Below, one piece after another: positions 11,634 to 22,850 of a stretch of 64,000 nucleotides of DNA. A program made the position numbers and the translations under genes. Source of the DNA: Linum tenue (lineage: Eukaryota > Streptophyta > Magnoliopsida > Malpighiales > Linaceae); contig CAMGYJ010000008.1 in the NCBI GenBank assembly GCA_946122785.1, positions 20,547,475 through 20,611,474 of the forward strand. The letters run 5' to 3'. A model generated the notes under the pieces. The model saw nothing but the letters and a program-made list of their open reading frames with translations, searched no databases and was not told where the DNA came from. How positions within the stretch are numbered: the first letter of the stretch is position 1; every line of letters starts with the position of its first letter.

Positions 11634-13177
11634 GTTTCCAAAACATGTAGATACATATAGATAAAAATAGGGTGTTCAAATAAAATGGTTATTTGGATAA
11701 TTGGTTTGGTTTTGTTAAACTTTTTAGGTTCTTTGATTTAAGTGGTTTGGTTTGATTTCATATACTCTTAATCAATGAAACAAAATTAACTAGTTAAGTA
11801 ATTAGCTATATATCTAATATATATTATACAAACATAATACTTTGCATAACAACTCAACAACCAAACATTCCTCCTTTCATATTCATGAACAATAAAAAGT
11901 TAAATATTGTTTTATCTTGTATTTGTATTTGTACAATGTAGACCACAATATATAGACGCCTAATCTCGATAAAATTTATACATTATATTGGATGAAACTT
12001 GAAAATAAAGTATTTTTCAACCAATGATAATTGTTAAAAGACTAAGTCAATTCACATACAACAATTAATTAACCTCATACCATTGCCATATATTTTTGTT
12101 AGATGAATACTTCTATTGAATGTAAGATAAATGTATTAGTTATATGTGTTTATTTTAAGGATTAAGTATAATTATGTGTTGATTGTTATGTTTTATTTGG
12201 TCGTTTGGATATAGTAATTTAGTGTGGTAATTGAGCTCAATTTCCACAATATGCAGTAATTGGGTTCAATTACCATGTTTGGTTGTAAAAAAAATCATGG
12301 AAATTGAATAATGGAATTTGGGCCAATTACCACAAATGTGGAAATCCAAAATTGAAAATACAACCCCCACCCCCCGCATTTCCAATTCCCACGTTTAAAG
12401 ACTTTTTATTTCCTATTGGGCCCCCTGCTCTTTTACATAAACCCAAGATTAACCCTTTCTTATTTCAAGGGTTATTTGCTCCGTTCGTGTTTTCTATCTT
12501 CTTCCTTTTGCTTCGTCCCTGCAACCGATACAAAGATAAGCAAAAATCTCCTCCGATCAGCAATCAGTTAGGAAGCGAGTTTGAGCCTTTGCTCGTCGAC
12601 AAAATGATGGTAGTCAATGAATCTGAAGAAGTGAACGCTCTTCTAATTAGCAATCATGGAGGCAGAAGTTCTGGTATGCTCCCCGAAACTTGGATCTGAC
12701 TGGCGATGCAAATGAATTTGCAAGCAATTGAAGTCTTTGATCTCTTATCCCTATTTCGTTCATCGTTTTGTTTGTCGACGTCGTATCGAACATCTCTGAC
12801 ATTATTTTTTCCCCCCGAGTTTGTTGATCTCCTCCCTTGACGCCCCTGATTGGTTCCTTTAGTCAGATCTGATTCCAAACAAGTCTCAAAATGTCGCGAG
12901 AGAGTTTCATCTTTTAATTGTTATCCTTCCTAATCTATGTTTTTGTACAGTTTATCATATGAAGTTGAAAGAGAGTTATGTAAAATGTAAATTGCATAAC
13001 TGAATGTTGTGGCTGCGTTGAGTGGTATACCCTATTGCTAAAAAAATATCAACATGTATAACTAATGAAGGGGGGTATTTTTGTATTTCCTTAAAATTCC
13101 ACACTGCCAATTTCAACAAAATGGAAACATTTCCAAACGTGGAATTTTGTCCAATTTCCACATACCAATTCCTTAGT
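11634..13177. other. gene-free AT-rich stretch, possibly containing a TIR element (about 12200-13175)
   Basis: Both ends of 12200-13175 carry similar, oppositely oriented CAATTTCCAC-type blocks, suggesting a transposon with degraded inverted ends. An ORF of 131 aa at 12304-12699 has a low-complexity start and a short tail that I do not recognise. I could not define a target duplication. Confidence 0.3.
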
Positions 13178-13574
13178 ATATAAATTTGGCTTAATTGCAA
13201 GTTTGGTCACTGGAATTGCTTAAAAATTTTATATTTGCCACTGGAATTACTTTATTCCATCCGTAGTCACTTAAATTAGTTCATCAGTTCAAGTTTGGTC
13301 ACTCTCCGTTAGTCTCCGTTATCTTTGACTGACGTGGCAGTCAACTCTGAGAGTTGACCGTTAAATAAGTGACGTGGCAATTTAAAAATTAAAAAAATAA
13401 TATTTTAAAAGTGCCACCTCATTATCACAATAAAATAAAAAATACATAAAACAAAATATAATTATAATTACAAATAATAATTCAACCTGATTTTTTCCTT
13501 CTCACTGCGGGAGTGGAAATCGGCGGCAACTAGTTCAAGGAGAAGGGAAGAGCTCTGGATCATTAAAGCTCGCA

Positions 13575-14039
13575 TTGTTCAATGCTCCAGCAGTCGCTCT
13601 AGTCCTCGCTCTAGCCTGGCTTCTATTCGCGAGCTATATGAACTTCAAGCACGAATTGTTTGATTCAGAGCTCGGCCTGGAGAGGGATAAGAAGAAGGAA
13701 GAAGAAGCAGAGCCAAAATGGAACGTCTCGTTTCACCAATTTGAGATCCAGGCGGATGAGATATTGGATCTCGACAAGCAATTTGGAAGAAGAAAATGTG
13801 ATTGGCTTTGGAGGTGCAGGGAAAGTCTACCGCTTGGAATTGAATTAGAAGGGAACCACAGTGGTCGTGAAGAAGCTATGGAAGGGAGATGGGTTGAAGT
13901 TTTTCGCCGCCGAAATGGAGATCTTGGGGACGATTCTGGGCTCTGCTCTGGCGAGTGCAGCGCCCTCTGTTTATGCTGCAGCGGAACAGGGGAGCTCTAT
14001 TTTCACCGGGAGCAACTGGGCGGCGTCGGCGGCGATGGT
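13575..14039 (+). pseudogene. captured fragment of an LRR receptor-like kinase (CEPR/XIP1-like), transmembrane to start of kinase domain
   Basis: Read across two frames, this encodes a hydrophobic segment (AVALVLALAWLLFAS), a juxtamembrane stretch, and the start of a kinase domain: a glycine-rich loop GFGGAGKVYR in the frame of 13660-13848, then VVVKKLWKGDG with the beta-3 lysine in the frame of 13861-14070. This order and wording resemble the LRR-XI receptor kinases that perceive CEP peptides (CEPR1/CEPR2 type). A frameshift near 13780 and an in-frame stop near 13847 break it, and the catalytic loop and activation segment are absent. The 199-aa ORF from 13575 crosses frames and is not a natural protein. 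Confidence 0.7.
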
Positions 14040-14416
14040 TCCATTATTCTATCGTCGGAGATTCTCATAATCGGCGCCATTGCAGCAGCAGCAGCAGCTG
14101 GTGGCGGGAGCAAAAGCTGCACCTTCCTCCCAGTCTTCAGCACAGCTCTCACCACTTCTTTCCTCCCCATGTAACCCATTACTGTTATCTTGCTAGCAAT
14201 CGACGACGACGATGATCCTCTATCTATTTGCACGCATCTCACCCCTGCAATCAAATCCAACTCTTCGGTTTAATATATCTACGGAGGGTCAAATGGGAGA
14301 AAAACAAGGGCTGGCTGGTTAGTTTGCTAGTGACCTTTGAGGTTGCACAAGGCTTTGCGCACTGTTTTCTCGCACGCCTTGCAATGCAAGCGGACCTTCA
14401 GTTCCACAACCTCCAT
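14003..14416 (-). CDS. HMA-domain (heavy-metal-associated, HIPP-like) small protein, two exons, inside the Pack-MULE
   Basis: Exon 1 is 14335-14416 (MEVVELKVRLHCKACEK...), the 90-bp intron is 14245-14334, and exon 2 is 14003-14244; the product is 107 aa. The splice keeps the frame across LKG|VRCVQID. The intron has GT/AG ends, with a good acceptor (ATTGCAG) and a modest donor (AAAG|GTCACT). The domain has the metal-binding CxxC (HCKACE, residues about 11-16), the VRCVQID strand and a KITVMGY strand, the whole HMA fold in about 75 residues. Known relatives bind copper, zinc or cadmium ions. The C-terminus (after LLPPPAAAAAA) runs into antisense of the kinase fragment, so it is chimeric and has no CaaX prenylation motif. 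Intact ORF and intron suggest a recent genomic capture; expression is unknown. Confidence 0.65.
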
Positions 14417-14461
14417 GGATATGGCGATATCCAAACGTAGTAGCTGGGGGTACTTACGTTC

Positions 14462-14683
14462 ACCATCGCCGCCGACGCCGCCCAGTTGCTCCCGGTGAAA
14501 ATAGAGCTCCCCTGTTCCGCTGCAGCATAAACAGAGGGCACTGCACTCGCCAGAGCAGAGCCCGGAATCGTCCCGAAGATCTCCATTTCGGCCGCGAAAA
14601 ACTTCAACCCATCTCCCTTCCATAGCTTCTTCACGACCACTGTGGTTCCCTTCTAATTCAATTCCAAGCGGTAGACTTTCCCT
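14462..14683 (-). pseudogene. inverted second copy of the receptor-kinase fragment
   Basis: Reverse complement of 13818-14039, with four substitutions by eye. It keeps the same in-frame stop before the VVVKKLWKGDG stretch, so the stop predates the duplication or the arms have been homogenised. The minus-strand ORFs of 80 and 98 aa here are read-throughs of this copy into the HMA exon region. Confidence 0.75.
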
Positions 14684-15069
14684 GATCCAGAGCTCTTCCC
14701 TTCTCCTTGAACTAGTTGCCGCCGATTTCCACTCCCGCAGCGAGAAGGAAAAAATCAGGTTGAATTATTAATTTGTAATTATAATTATATTTTGTTTTAT
14801 GTATTTTTTATTTTATTGTGATAATGAGGTGGCACTTTTAAAATATTATTTTTTTTAATTTTTAAATTGCCACGTCACTTATTTAACGGTCAACTCTCAG
14901 AGTTGACTGCCACGTCAGTCAAAGATAACGGAGACTAACGGAGAGTGACCAAACTTGAACTGATGAACTAATTTAAGTGACTTCGGATGGAATAAAGTAA
15001 TTCCAGTGGCAAATATAAAAATTTTAAGCAATTCCAGTGACCAAATTTGCAATTAAGCCATATAAATTT

Positions 15070-15220
15070 CATATTGATGCGTTAACCAGAAAATTTTCTC
15101 ACTTAATGAGAATGTGATGTTATATAGGCTAATCGGATTAACCAATTAACCAAACAGATTAAACTTTAGTTTGGTTAATTTGGTTGTGGTATTAGTTTGG
15201 ACAGTTTGGTTATTATATTG
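15070..15220. other. short AT-rich spacer
   Basis: DNA between the MULE target duplication and the solo LTR. It contains repeated TTGGTTAA-type words and no gene. Confidence 0.3.
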
Positions 15221-15225
15221 TATTC

Positions 15226-15576
15226 TGTTATAAACGCGCTGCTACGGATCGGGAATCGCCGAAATCGAGAAAGCAAAAATACGAAAGCGAGAATCGAAAA
15301 CATGACACACGATTTACGTGGTTCACTAACACGATGTGTGTTAGCTAGTCCACGGGCGAGAGAGAACCAGTTTCACTATATCGAGCAGATTACAAATTAC
15401 AGAGGAGTATGAGAAGTATTTATAGTACTTCTCCATGTGGGTCTAAATCTAATCTAATCTGGTAAGGAAACGGTTACAGAACAGGCCCAGACTCCGAACC
15501 CAAATGACAGCGAGACCCCCGACTATTCCAGTCGTAGCGGCTGATACATGATAGTCCGATTCAAGTCACATCAACA
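15226..15576. repeat. solo LTR (351 bp) with 5-bp target duplication
   Basis: Starts TGTTATAAAC, ends CACATCAACA, and is flanked by TATTC on both sides (15221-15225 and 15577-15581). There is no internal retroelement region, so it is a solo LTR left by recombination between two LTRs, or a very short non-autonomous element. A GATTTACGTGGTTCAC block near the left end is of a kind often seen in plant LTRs. Orientation is not certain. Confidence 0.7.
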
Positions 15577-15771
15577 TATTCCATAATTAACATAATTTAG
15601 ACTTATTTGGTTTGGTAATTATTATGACACCCCTACATATAAATTAGTATAAACTATGTTATACATCTGTAAAACATGAGGTAAATGTACAAAAAAATAA
15701 TTAAATGTGGATAAAATATTTTTTCCAAGAGAAATGTGTGCACAATCATTAAGAGAATATGTATATACATC

Positions 15772-16385
15772 TAGGGGTGGTAAACGGTAATCCGGTAAAC
15801 GGTTTACCGTTTTACCGAACCGGTAACCGGCGGTAAACGGTAAACCGTTTACCGGCGGTATCGGCAGCCGAGCGGGAAGTTGGGGGAGTCGGTTTACCGG
15901 ACACGGTATCGGTAAATACCGACGATAAATCGGTATTACCGATACCGAATCCCCCCTCTCTACTCCCTAGTGCTGCGTTTTGTTGCTTTATTATGAAAAA
16001 TATTACATCATTATTCACAAATATAAAATATTACATACATGAATGTAAGTATAGGCCTAAAAATATTGTAAATAAGAGTTAATAATAAATTATTAATTAC
16101 AAAAATGATGAAAAAAACTCAAAAAAATCAAAATATTACAACATCACCCCACTTCCAGAAATTCGGTTCGGTAAATATTCGGTAAACCGACCGAAAAACG
16201 CCCGAAATCGCTTCTCACGGTATTTCGGTAATACCGGTTTGTAACTGTTTACCGGTAATTCGGTAATCGGTAAACCGGTTACAAACCGATATCGGTAATC
16301 GGTAACCAGTTTGGCCAACTTCGGTATACCGAAACCGGTAAATTCGGTAAACGGTAAATTGTTTACCGACCGAATCCCACCCCTA
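15772..16385. mobile_element. hAT-like non-autonomous element filled with GGTAAACCG motifs
   Basis: Ends TAGGGGTG and CACCCCTA, with a perfect 8-bp duplication TATACATC (15764-15771 and 16386-16393). About 130 bp at the left and 230 bp at the right are packed with CGGTAAACGG/GGTTTACCG words in both orientations; the centre is AT-rich. Its ends match the element at 8745, but the interior motif is different. Confidence 0.8.
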
Positions 16386-16575
16386 TATACATCTGTGAAG
16401 AATGTTTATATATGTTATCAAACGTGTTTACTCTAGAGGGGCCAAGAGTGGGATGAATGAAGATGCTAGTTTTAATATAAGCCCGTCAAGTTATGTTTTC
16501 TCAAGAGATGCCAAAGGAAACAATAGGAAGAAGAAACAGTCGAAGTACAAGGCTCATTCCACTTGTGAAGGTGAC

Positions 16576-16759
16576 CAGCGGCGGATCCAGATCGGGTAGA
16601 GTACTAGGTCACATTGAAAAAAAGGCGAATAAGGTTGGATCGTAACACGAAGAACACTGAAACGAACACCAAAAATTGAAAATTTACAAGTGCTATACTA
16701 GCTCTGGATCGAGCGAGGGCCGGGCCGTAGCCGGGGGCGGCCCTCTAGATCCGCCACTA
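16576..16759. mobile_element. short hAT-like MITE (184 bp)
   Basis: CAGCGGCGGATCCAGA at the left and TCTAGATCCGCCACTA at the right form the inverted ends; the perfect 8-bp duplication is AAGGTGAC (16568-16575 and 16760-16767). Such GGCGGA(T/G)CCAGA ends are common on plant hAT MITEs, and the element at 17311 has related ends. Confidence 0.8.
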
Positions 16760-17029
16760 AAGGTGACAAAGGTGGCGAAGACAACGAGAAAAGGGAAACG
16801 GTGGTTCACCATAAGCCACCTTATCATCCATGATTATAGTAAGTTGTAATTGTAGGGAAATTGTCTCACCCCTCACAAAAAGTTTGCGAAGCATTTTTCT
16901 GTCACTTTGGTTATTCTATTGTTTTTATGGACCCTATATTAAAAAATTAATTTGATGAAAGTGTTCCTAGATAGTCCATAATTAGCAACCCTCAGCGATC
17001 ACTGCAGGTTATTTGTGGTCAACTAGGCT

Positions 17030-18090
17030 ACTCCGGTGCCAATCACCTCGGATCACGTAGCCCACCCCTGGGTCGATCATCTCGGGTCACCTATCCCACC
17101 TTGTGGTCACTCAGGCCACCTTGGGTCAAAATACCTCGTGTCACCTAGCTCACCCCGGGGTCACTCCGGCCGCCCCAGGTCAATCACCCTCGGTCACCTT
17201 GGGGTCACTCCAGCCCATCGGGGTCAATCACCTCGATCACCTTGGGGTCACTCTGGCCGCCCCGGGTCAATCACCTCGGGTTACCTAGCCCACCCCGGAG
17301 TAACTCAGGCTAGTGGTGGAGCCAGAAAATTAGTTAAGGGGGTGTTTTTATTTATAAAAACATAAACTATATAAAAAAACAATAAACTCTAAACGAAATA
17401 AAAGTCAACAACGCAATACTCAAGAATAGTACAATATAATTACAAAATAACAATAGATGAACACCTTTTACAACGAATCTCGGCGAGATTTGATATTATG
17501 AAATTAAATCATTGTAGAACACATTCTTTGTCCAAACTAGCAACACAAATTTTGTTCAATATATATCACTAATGCATCATTCAACCACACGTCGTTAATA
17601 GATTTTAAAAACTGTCCTTGCGAAACAACGATATCGTTTTAGTAATAAATTTAGGACAAATCACTATTTAAAACTAAAGAGAAATACGTACTTTGATCAC
17701 CAAACCTATTTAATGAAGATGGTATGAAAGGCTATAAATTATTGGAAAGTGAATGGTTCAACCTTCCTATTTATTTTTCATGTTGCGATTTTTTCCTGCT
17801 CCTTCAAGGGGGCTGGAAAGCACCCCCAAGCTTGTGTGTGGCTCCGCCACTAACTCCGGCCACCCGGGGTCAACCAACCTGGGTTGGGGTCACTCCGACC
17901 ATCCCGAGGTCAATCACCTCGAGTCACGTCGCCCACTCCGGGGTCACGGGGTCACTCCGGCCACCTGGGGTCAATCACCCCGGATCACCTTGGGGTCACT
18001 CTGGTCACCCCTATGGTCAACCACCACGGGTCACCTCGACCACCTTAAGCTCTCCGCCACCCCAGGTCACCTAGAACCTTTAGCCACATA
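17030..18090. repeat. GC-rich minisatellite (GGGTCAATCACCTCGG type), split by a MITE
   Basis: Imperfect tandem copies, roughly 40-55 bp apart, of a unit containing GGGTCAATCACCTCGG and CACCTTGGGGTCACTC-like words run from about 17030 to 17310 and resume at about 17853-18090. The ORFs of 60-116 aa here (Pro/His/Ser-rich) are open in several frames because of the repeat and are not genes. Confidence 0.8.
17311..17852. mobile_element. hAT-like MITE (542 bp) inserted in the minisatellite
   Basis: The ends TAGTGGTGGAGCCAGA and GTGGCTCCGCCACTA are inverted. The flanking 8-bp repeats ACTCAGGC (17303-17310) and ACTCCGGC (17853-17860) differ at one base. The same minisatellite on both sides confirms an insertion. 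Confidence 0.75.
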
Positions 18091-18100
18091 CCCCCGTGAT

Positions 18101-18768
18101 TAGGGCTGGAAGTTTGGTACCGGTATTTGGGATATACCGAATACCGTACCGAATTTGTCTATATTTGGTATTACCGAATACACGTATTATTTTGTGGGAT
18201 TGGGATTGGGATTGAATTTCAATTGTTATTCGGTATTAGGGATTACGGGATTGGGATCGGTATATACCGAAATACCGATCAATACCGAAATATAAGCTAG
18301 TGTGCATTTTATCCTCTCAACTAGACTCTCTCATTCAATACTACGCGACCCTCAACCACCATAAGTGTCATTTAATTATACATAGATCATTACATCACAA
18401 TTTCACACTAGTATTAGTCGTCTCTCAACCTCAAATTCGTCAAATTAAAGATTACCAATTACAAGAACTTAAGATGTTAGCTCTAGGCAACTCAAGACTA
18501 TTTGCTTAGTCTCTTTGCTCTAAATTAAACAATAAAATCTCATTTATATATTTAATTATTAATTGCAAAGGTAATTAATTATGTATTCGATAATACCGAT
18601 TGGGATACCGAGGTACCGATTGGGATACCGAAATTATTTAGGGATTGGGATTGGGATACCGAAATTATTTAGGGATTGAGATTGAGATTGATTTTAGGGT
18701 GTAATTCGGTATTCGGGATTTCGGTATTTGGTATTGGAATACCGATACCGTACCGATTTCCACCCCTA
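18101..18768. mobile_element. hAT-like non-autonomous element filled with GGGATACCG motifs
   Basis: Left end TAGGGCTG, right end CACCCCTA, and a perfect 8-bp duplication CCCGTGAT (18093-18100 and 18769-18776). The termini carry repeated GGGATACCGA/ACCGATACCG words; the central part (18300-18560) is AT-rich and unrelated. Confidence 0.8.
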
Positions 18769-18776
18769 CCCGTGAT

Positions 18777-19200
18777 GTGTCCTCTCTCCACACCACCAAG
18801 CTCCTGAGGGAGACACGTACCCCCTTCATGTTCGCCTGGAGGCCTCTATAAAAGGCCACTTCGTCTCCAGGTTGAGGTAAGACAAAATTCCCATGCCTAG
18901 ACTCGTGAACTCTCGCAATGATTAGAGCAAATATTAATTCTCAACTCCATTCCCTCATCTTTCATTTGAGGTCATATTCCTCTCCACTCAACCCCCTCAC
19001 TAACTTGAGCATCGGAGAGTGTCCCCGTCGAGATCGGCCGACAGACCCTTTTCGCATGAGACGATCAGAGCTAACATTCCGAGAGAAGTTCGAGGTGAAA
19101 GGTGGCCGTCGACCGACTCCGGTGCCCAACATAAAAGAAAACTCGGTGTCGGATACAATCCCGATATCAACAGTTTTCTTATGGAAACTAGCAAGAATTA
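18777..19200 (+). repeat. fragment of a Tat-type Ty3 LTR
   Basis: TATA box TATAAAA at 18847-18853, followed by a pyrimidine-rich stretch and CCCTCACTAACTTGAGCATC GGAG (about 18988-19015), similar to the segment at about 2660-2680 of the complete 3' LTR. Clear ends are missing, and a LINE remnant follows. Confidence 0.5.
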
Positions 19201-19229
19201 AGCTTTCATGGAGGAACAAAGAAGAAGTA

Positions 19230-22200
19230 TCAATATTTTCCCTAACAGAGATTATGTTGAACCTATTAACTCGTCTAGGGGCTTTGCTATATGGGTAAGA
19301 AGTTTTTTTGGGTACTTTTGTTCATACCCTAACTATTGTAGTTAGTAGAAAGGATTTTTTGGAGCACTTGAGCTCTCTTCGAAGAAGTAAGGAGGATGAT
19401 TGGGGTCGTGCATGTGATTTTAAAGCTCCTATCTATGATCATGGAAAGGAGATGAGATGACCTCTTAGATACGAGAATGTGAAACATTGTAAGAGTTTAA
19501 TCTCCGACAATGTCCTTATCGATCTAGGATTCGAAGGTGAGCCATTCACGTGGTCTTACAAGTGCAAATTTTATAACATCATAAGAATAAGATTGGAATG
19601 AGTATTATGCTCGACTTCATGGAGAGCACAATTACGAGAAGTGGTTGTTTTTTGTGAAAAGATGGTGGAATCAGATCATTGCCCAATTAGAATTGATCTC
19701 CAGTACTGTAAAGGAAATAGAAGAAGAGCCCCTTGGAGGGTTGGCGAGAGATGGATAAACAAAAAGGATTGCAAGGAGATTGTATCTAGAGCCTGAGACT
19801 AAGGTGGTCTATTCACTAACCAATTAAACAAGTGTGAGAGGTAATTGAAGGCTTGGTCGAAAGACTTCCACAATAGCATCCTACAAAGACCTCCTCGAAC
19901 ACAAGACAATTTGGAGGAGGAGAAGAGTCTCATAGTGGAATTTTCAAAATTGTGGCTTGATGAGGAATCCTTCTGGAGACAATGATCTAAAGTAAAATGG
20001 CTCCAATAAGGTGGCCATAATACCTCATTTTCACTCCAGCACTATCTATAGAAGGCATAGAAATAGATTCCTTTGCCTCAAATACGAGGTGGGGAACTGG
20101 GTAGAAGACGATATTAGATTGAAGGGAATGACATAAGAGTTCTTCAAAGATTTGTTCAAGGCTAAATCATAAGGATTTCCAACAAAGGTAATCTGAGAGA
20201 TGGATGAGGAACTTTGTGCTACAGTGAATAATGAAGAGATCCAAAATGCAGGACTCACTCCTGGGGCTAGGAAAGCTCTAGACCGGATGGTTTTTCTATC
20301 AAGTTTTATAGGCCCTTATGGGACACGATTGGGGATACCCTATGTAATGAGGTTAGGGATTTTTTTAGACAACATCCATGCTAGAAGGATGAAATGATAC
20401 ACACATTGTAGTGGTCCTCAAGATCGACCATCCGGAGCTTATTAGCCAATTCCGCCCTATAAACTTATGCAACTTTAAGTATAAAATTATCTCAAAGATG
20501 ATGGCTACCGACTCAAGAAGTGGACCCCTCTCTGGTATAAGAACTTCAAACCTCTTTCAATGGGGCCAACCTCCAAGATAACATCATCATCGTCAAAGCA
20601 GTTAAAATCGGGATTTTACGTAAAATCGAAAATGGGGGTAAAATCGGAATCGTAAAATCGAATCGTAAAATCGTAGGATTTTAAGGTACATATAAAAATG
20701 AAGACGAAATAATATTAGTAAGGAAAATCATTAATAACACAAAAGCACATAACACTTACAATGATAATTTTTCAAGGTTAATGTTCCAATTTATCAAGGT
20801 TAATGTTAAGAGGTGGTGAATCGATGATGATTAATACGTTGATGTGAATTGATTATAATCAATGGTGATTAGTGTGAGAGAACTAGATGATGCTGGTGAA
20901 GGAGAAGAAAAAGAGGCGTAATTTTGCAAATTCTGGGGGAAATATGTAAAATTGACTCAAGATTTGAATCGTAAAAGCGTTAGGTTTTAAAGATTTTAAG
21001 GATTTAAATCGTGAATAGTGTAGGATTTTAAGGTCCATAGATTTTATAGTGAAATCAGAATCGGAATAGGTAAGTAAAATCGTAAAACCGTAGGATTTTA
21101 GGATTTAAATCGGGATTTTGACTACTCTGATCATCGTACATGAAGCCCTTCATCACTTCAAAAACCATAAAATTGGGTAGAAGGAGAGACATGATGCTCA
21201 AACTTGATATAAAAAAGGCATATTACATGGTTGACTTATACTGTTTAGAAACTCTTCAGATGATTCGTACGCACTAATCCAAGAAGGGAAATTCTATGTG
21301 CCCCGAAATCAGAAGGGGGATTGGTATTCCGAAGCTTTAGAGATTTCAACCTAGCCCTGCTGGCCAAACAAGCTTGGCGATTGCTTACTAACCCGAATTC
21401 CCTCTGGAGGCATCTTCTGAAATGACTTTAATCCTCGTGATGCAACTTCCTGTCGGTTGAAAAAGGAAACAAACCATCATGGATTTGGACAAGCCTCAAG
21501 GAGGCAAAGAAAGTCATTAATTTAAGAGTAATAGGTTTAGGGGATGATACATGGATTGATCAAGATCCTTTGATACCTTTCCTTCCTAATATAAGCAAGG
21601 AGAGTGGATCTCAGAAACATGAAAAAGCCAGAGAATGGATTGAACCTAGGGAAAGAAGATGGAATACTCACCTCTTTTAGGGTCACATCTCGAATTCTGA
21701 ACTAGAAGCTATACTGAGGGTTCCTATTGGGAAGAGAGCTCATAAGACTTTTGGGCTTGGAAACTTACTAAGGAAACACCTTTTTAGTCAAGACGGCTTA
21801 CCACAATCTACATATGACCACCTTCAACTCCCAACCCATGGGAGACACTAACAAATGGAAGTGGATTTGGAGCTTAGACCTTCCTCCTAAACTCATTTTC
21901 TTCATTTAGAAGTGCTCTAGAAATGGTCAGCTGGCAATGAAGGAGAGGCTCCTCCATAAAAAAAATGCTCCCCTGACTCGACTTGACCAGTTTACCAAAA
22001 CCCTAATGAGTCCCTCCACCATGGCGTCTTCGCGTGTGGTCATGCGAGTACCTCCCGAAACACCATTTTTCATCCCCTCTCCCTTCTCATGCTACTACTT
22101 TCGTGGACTTGTTCTGCTCACTCAAAGATGCTACCATAGCAACTTCCCTGATTCATATCATCTTCATATGCTGGAATATCTAGAAGGTGAGAAATGAATG

Positions 22201-22850
22201 TGTTTTCAAGAATCGGGCACCTTGTCACCCAATTATTGTATGCAAACCTATACGGACTTCATTGAGTGGATGACTTGCCCGATGATACCCCTCCACGACT
22301 CTCCTCCTCCTTGGCCTAGGGGAGCCCATTCGCTTACTTTCCCACTGCCAAGTAATCACACTTGGGTCTTTCACTATGATGGTCGTTCATAAACGACTCC
22401 CAACCGATGACATATGACGTAGTGGCTCTTAACCATCATGGACAAGAGTGTGATGGGCGAGCTAATACCCTCCTTTGTTCTACCTCGATTGAAGCAGAAA
22501 CGATAACCCCTTTGGAGGGCATTAAATTAGCACACAAATATGATTGTGTGTGTGGTTCAATCAAAGTGTCAAATATTAGTCAAAGCACTCTCCCAATAAT
22601 TCCCAAGTTGTCATGGTGGGGAGCAGGCTCGAACTCTGGATAGGATCTATGGTCTCAATCCTGAGAATGAACCCTCAAATCAAGGTCAAGGCAACGTCAA
22701 ATAAGTTGAACGTTAGAGCTGATTGGATTGCACGTTCATTTGCTAGATCGTCTCTACCATATAACTGGATCAATATTCTAACTCTAATTTCTTTATTCCT
22801 ATAAAATTATAACCTTGTTTCTTCTCTTTTGTTGGTAGAATAAAAATTTC
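19230..22850 (+). pseudogene. decayed L1-type LINE (endonuclease, RT, zf-RVT and RNase H remnants)
   Basis: Broken plus-strand coding sequence. Pieces of the endonuclease (about 19480-19760, with a GEPFTWS stretch and SDHCPI) are followed by reverse-transcriptase parts (LKLDIKKAY near 21200), the post-RT LPLAPKSEGG and [18 protein letters not shown] segment (about 21290-21420), a zinc-knuckle region and a remnant of the RNase H domain (about 22340-22790, ending KLNVRADWIARSFARS). Many stops and frameshifts are present, and it is interrupted by the hAT-like element at 20594. It is inactive, and no poly(A) tail or target duplication was found. Confidence 0.75.
20594..21129. mobile_element. hAT-like element filled with AAAATCGTAGGATTTTA motifs
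   Basis: Ends CAAAGCAGTTAAAATCGGG and TTTTGACTACTCTG are imperfect inverted repeats, with a perfect 8-bp duplication ATCATCGT (20586-20593 and 21130-21137). It sits within the LINE. Both termini consist of reiterated AAATCG/GATTTTA words. The outer element at 57359 has related ends and motifs. Confidence 0.75.

Larger units (their letters stand above)
13188..15059. mobile_element. Pack-MULE carrying receptor-kinase and HMA gene sequence
   Basis: Inverted ends GGCTTAATTGCAA and TTGCAATTAAGCC with a perfect 10-bp direct repeat ATATAAATTT (13178-13187 and 15060-15069). The arms are unusually long: TIR proper (13188-13562 with about 14684-15059) is followed by captured host DNA that is also inverted (13818-14039 with 14462-14683, four mismatches in 222 bp). 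The left arm has 256 bp (about 13563-13818) that the right arm lacks; the junction shares CA, so the right arm probably lost it. In the centre lies a spliced HMA-domain gene. No MULE transposase is present. Confidence 0.85.

Noticed and set aside
12195..13175. PIF/Harbinger-like element
   Set aside because: The ends share CAATTTCCAC-type words, but no convincing inverted end or 3-bp duplication could be fixed.
13575..14174. 199-aa plus-strand ORF as a gene
   Set aside because: It crosses between frames of a captured kinase fragment and ends in antisense of the HMA exon; not a natural protein.
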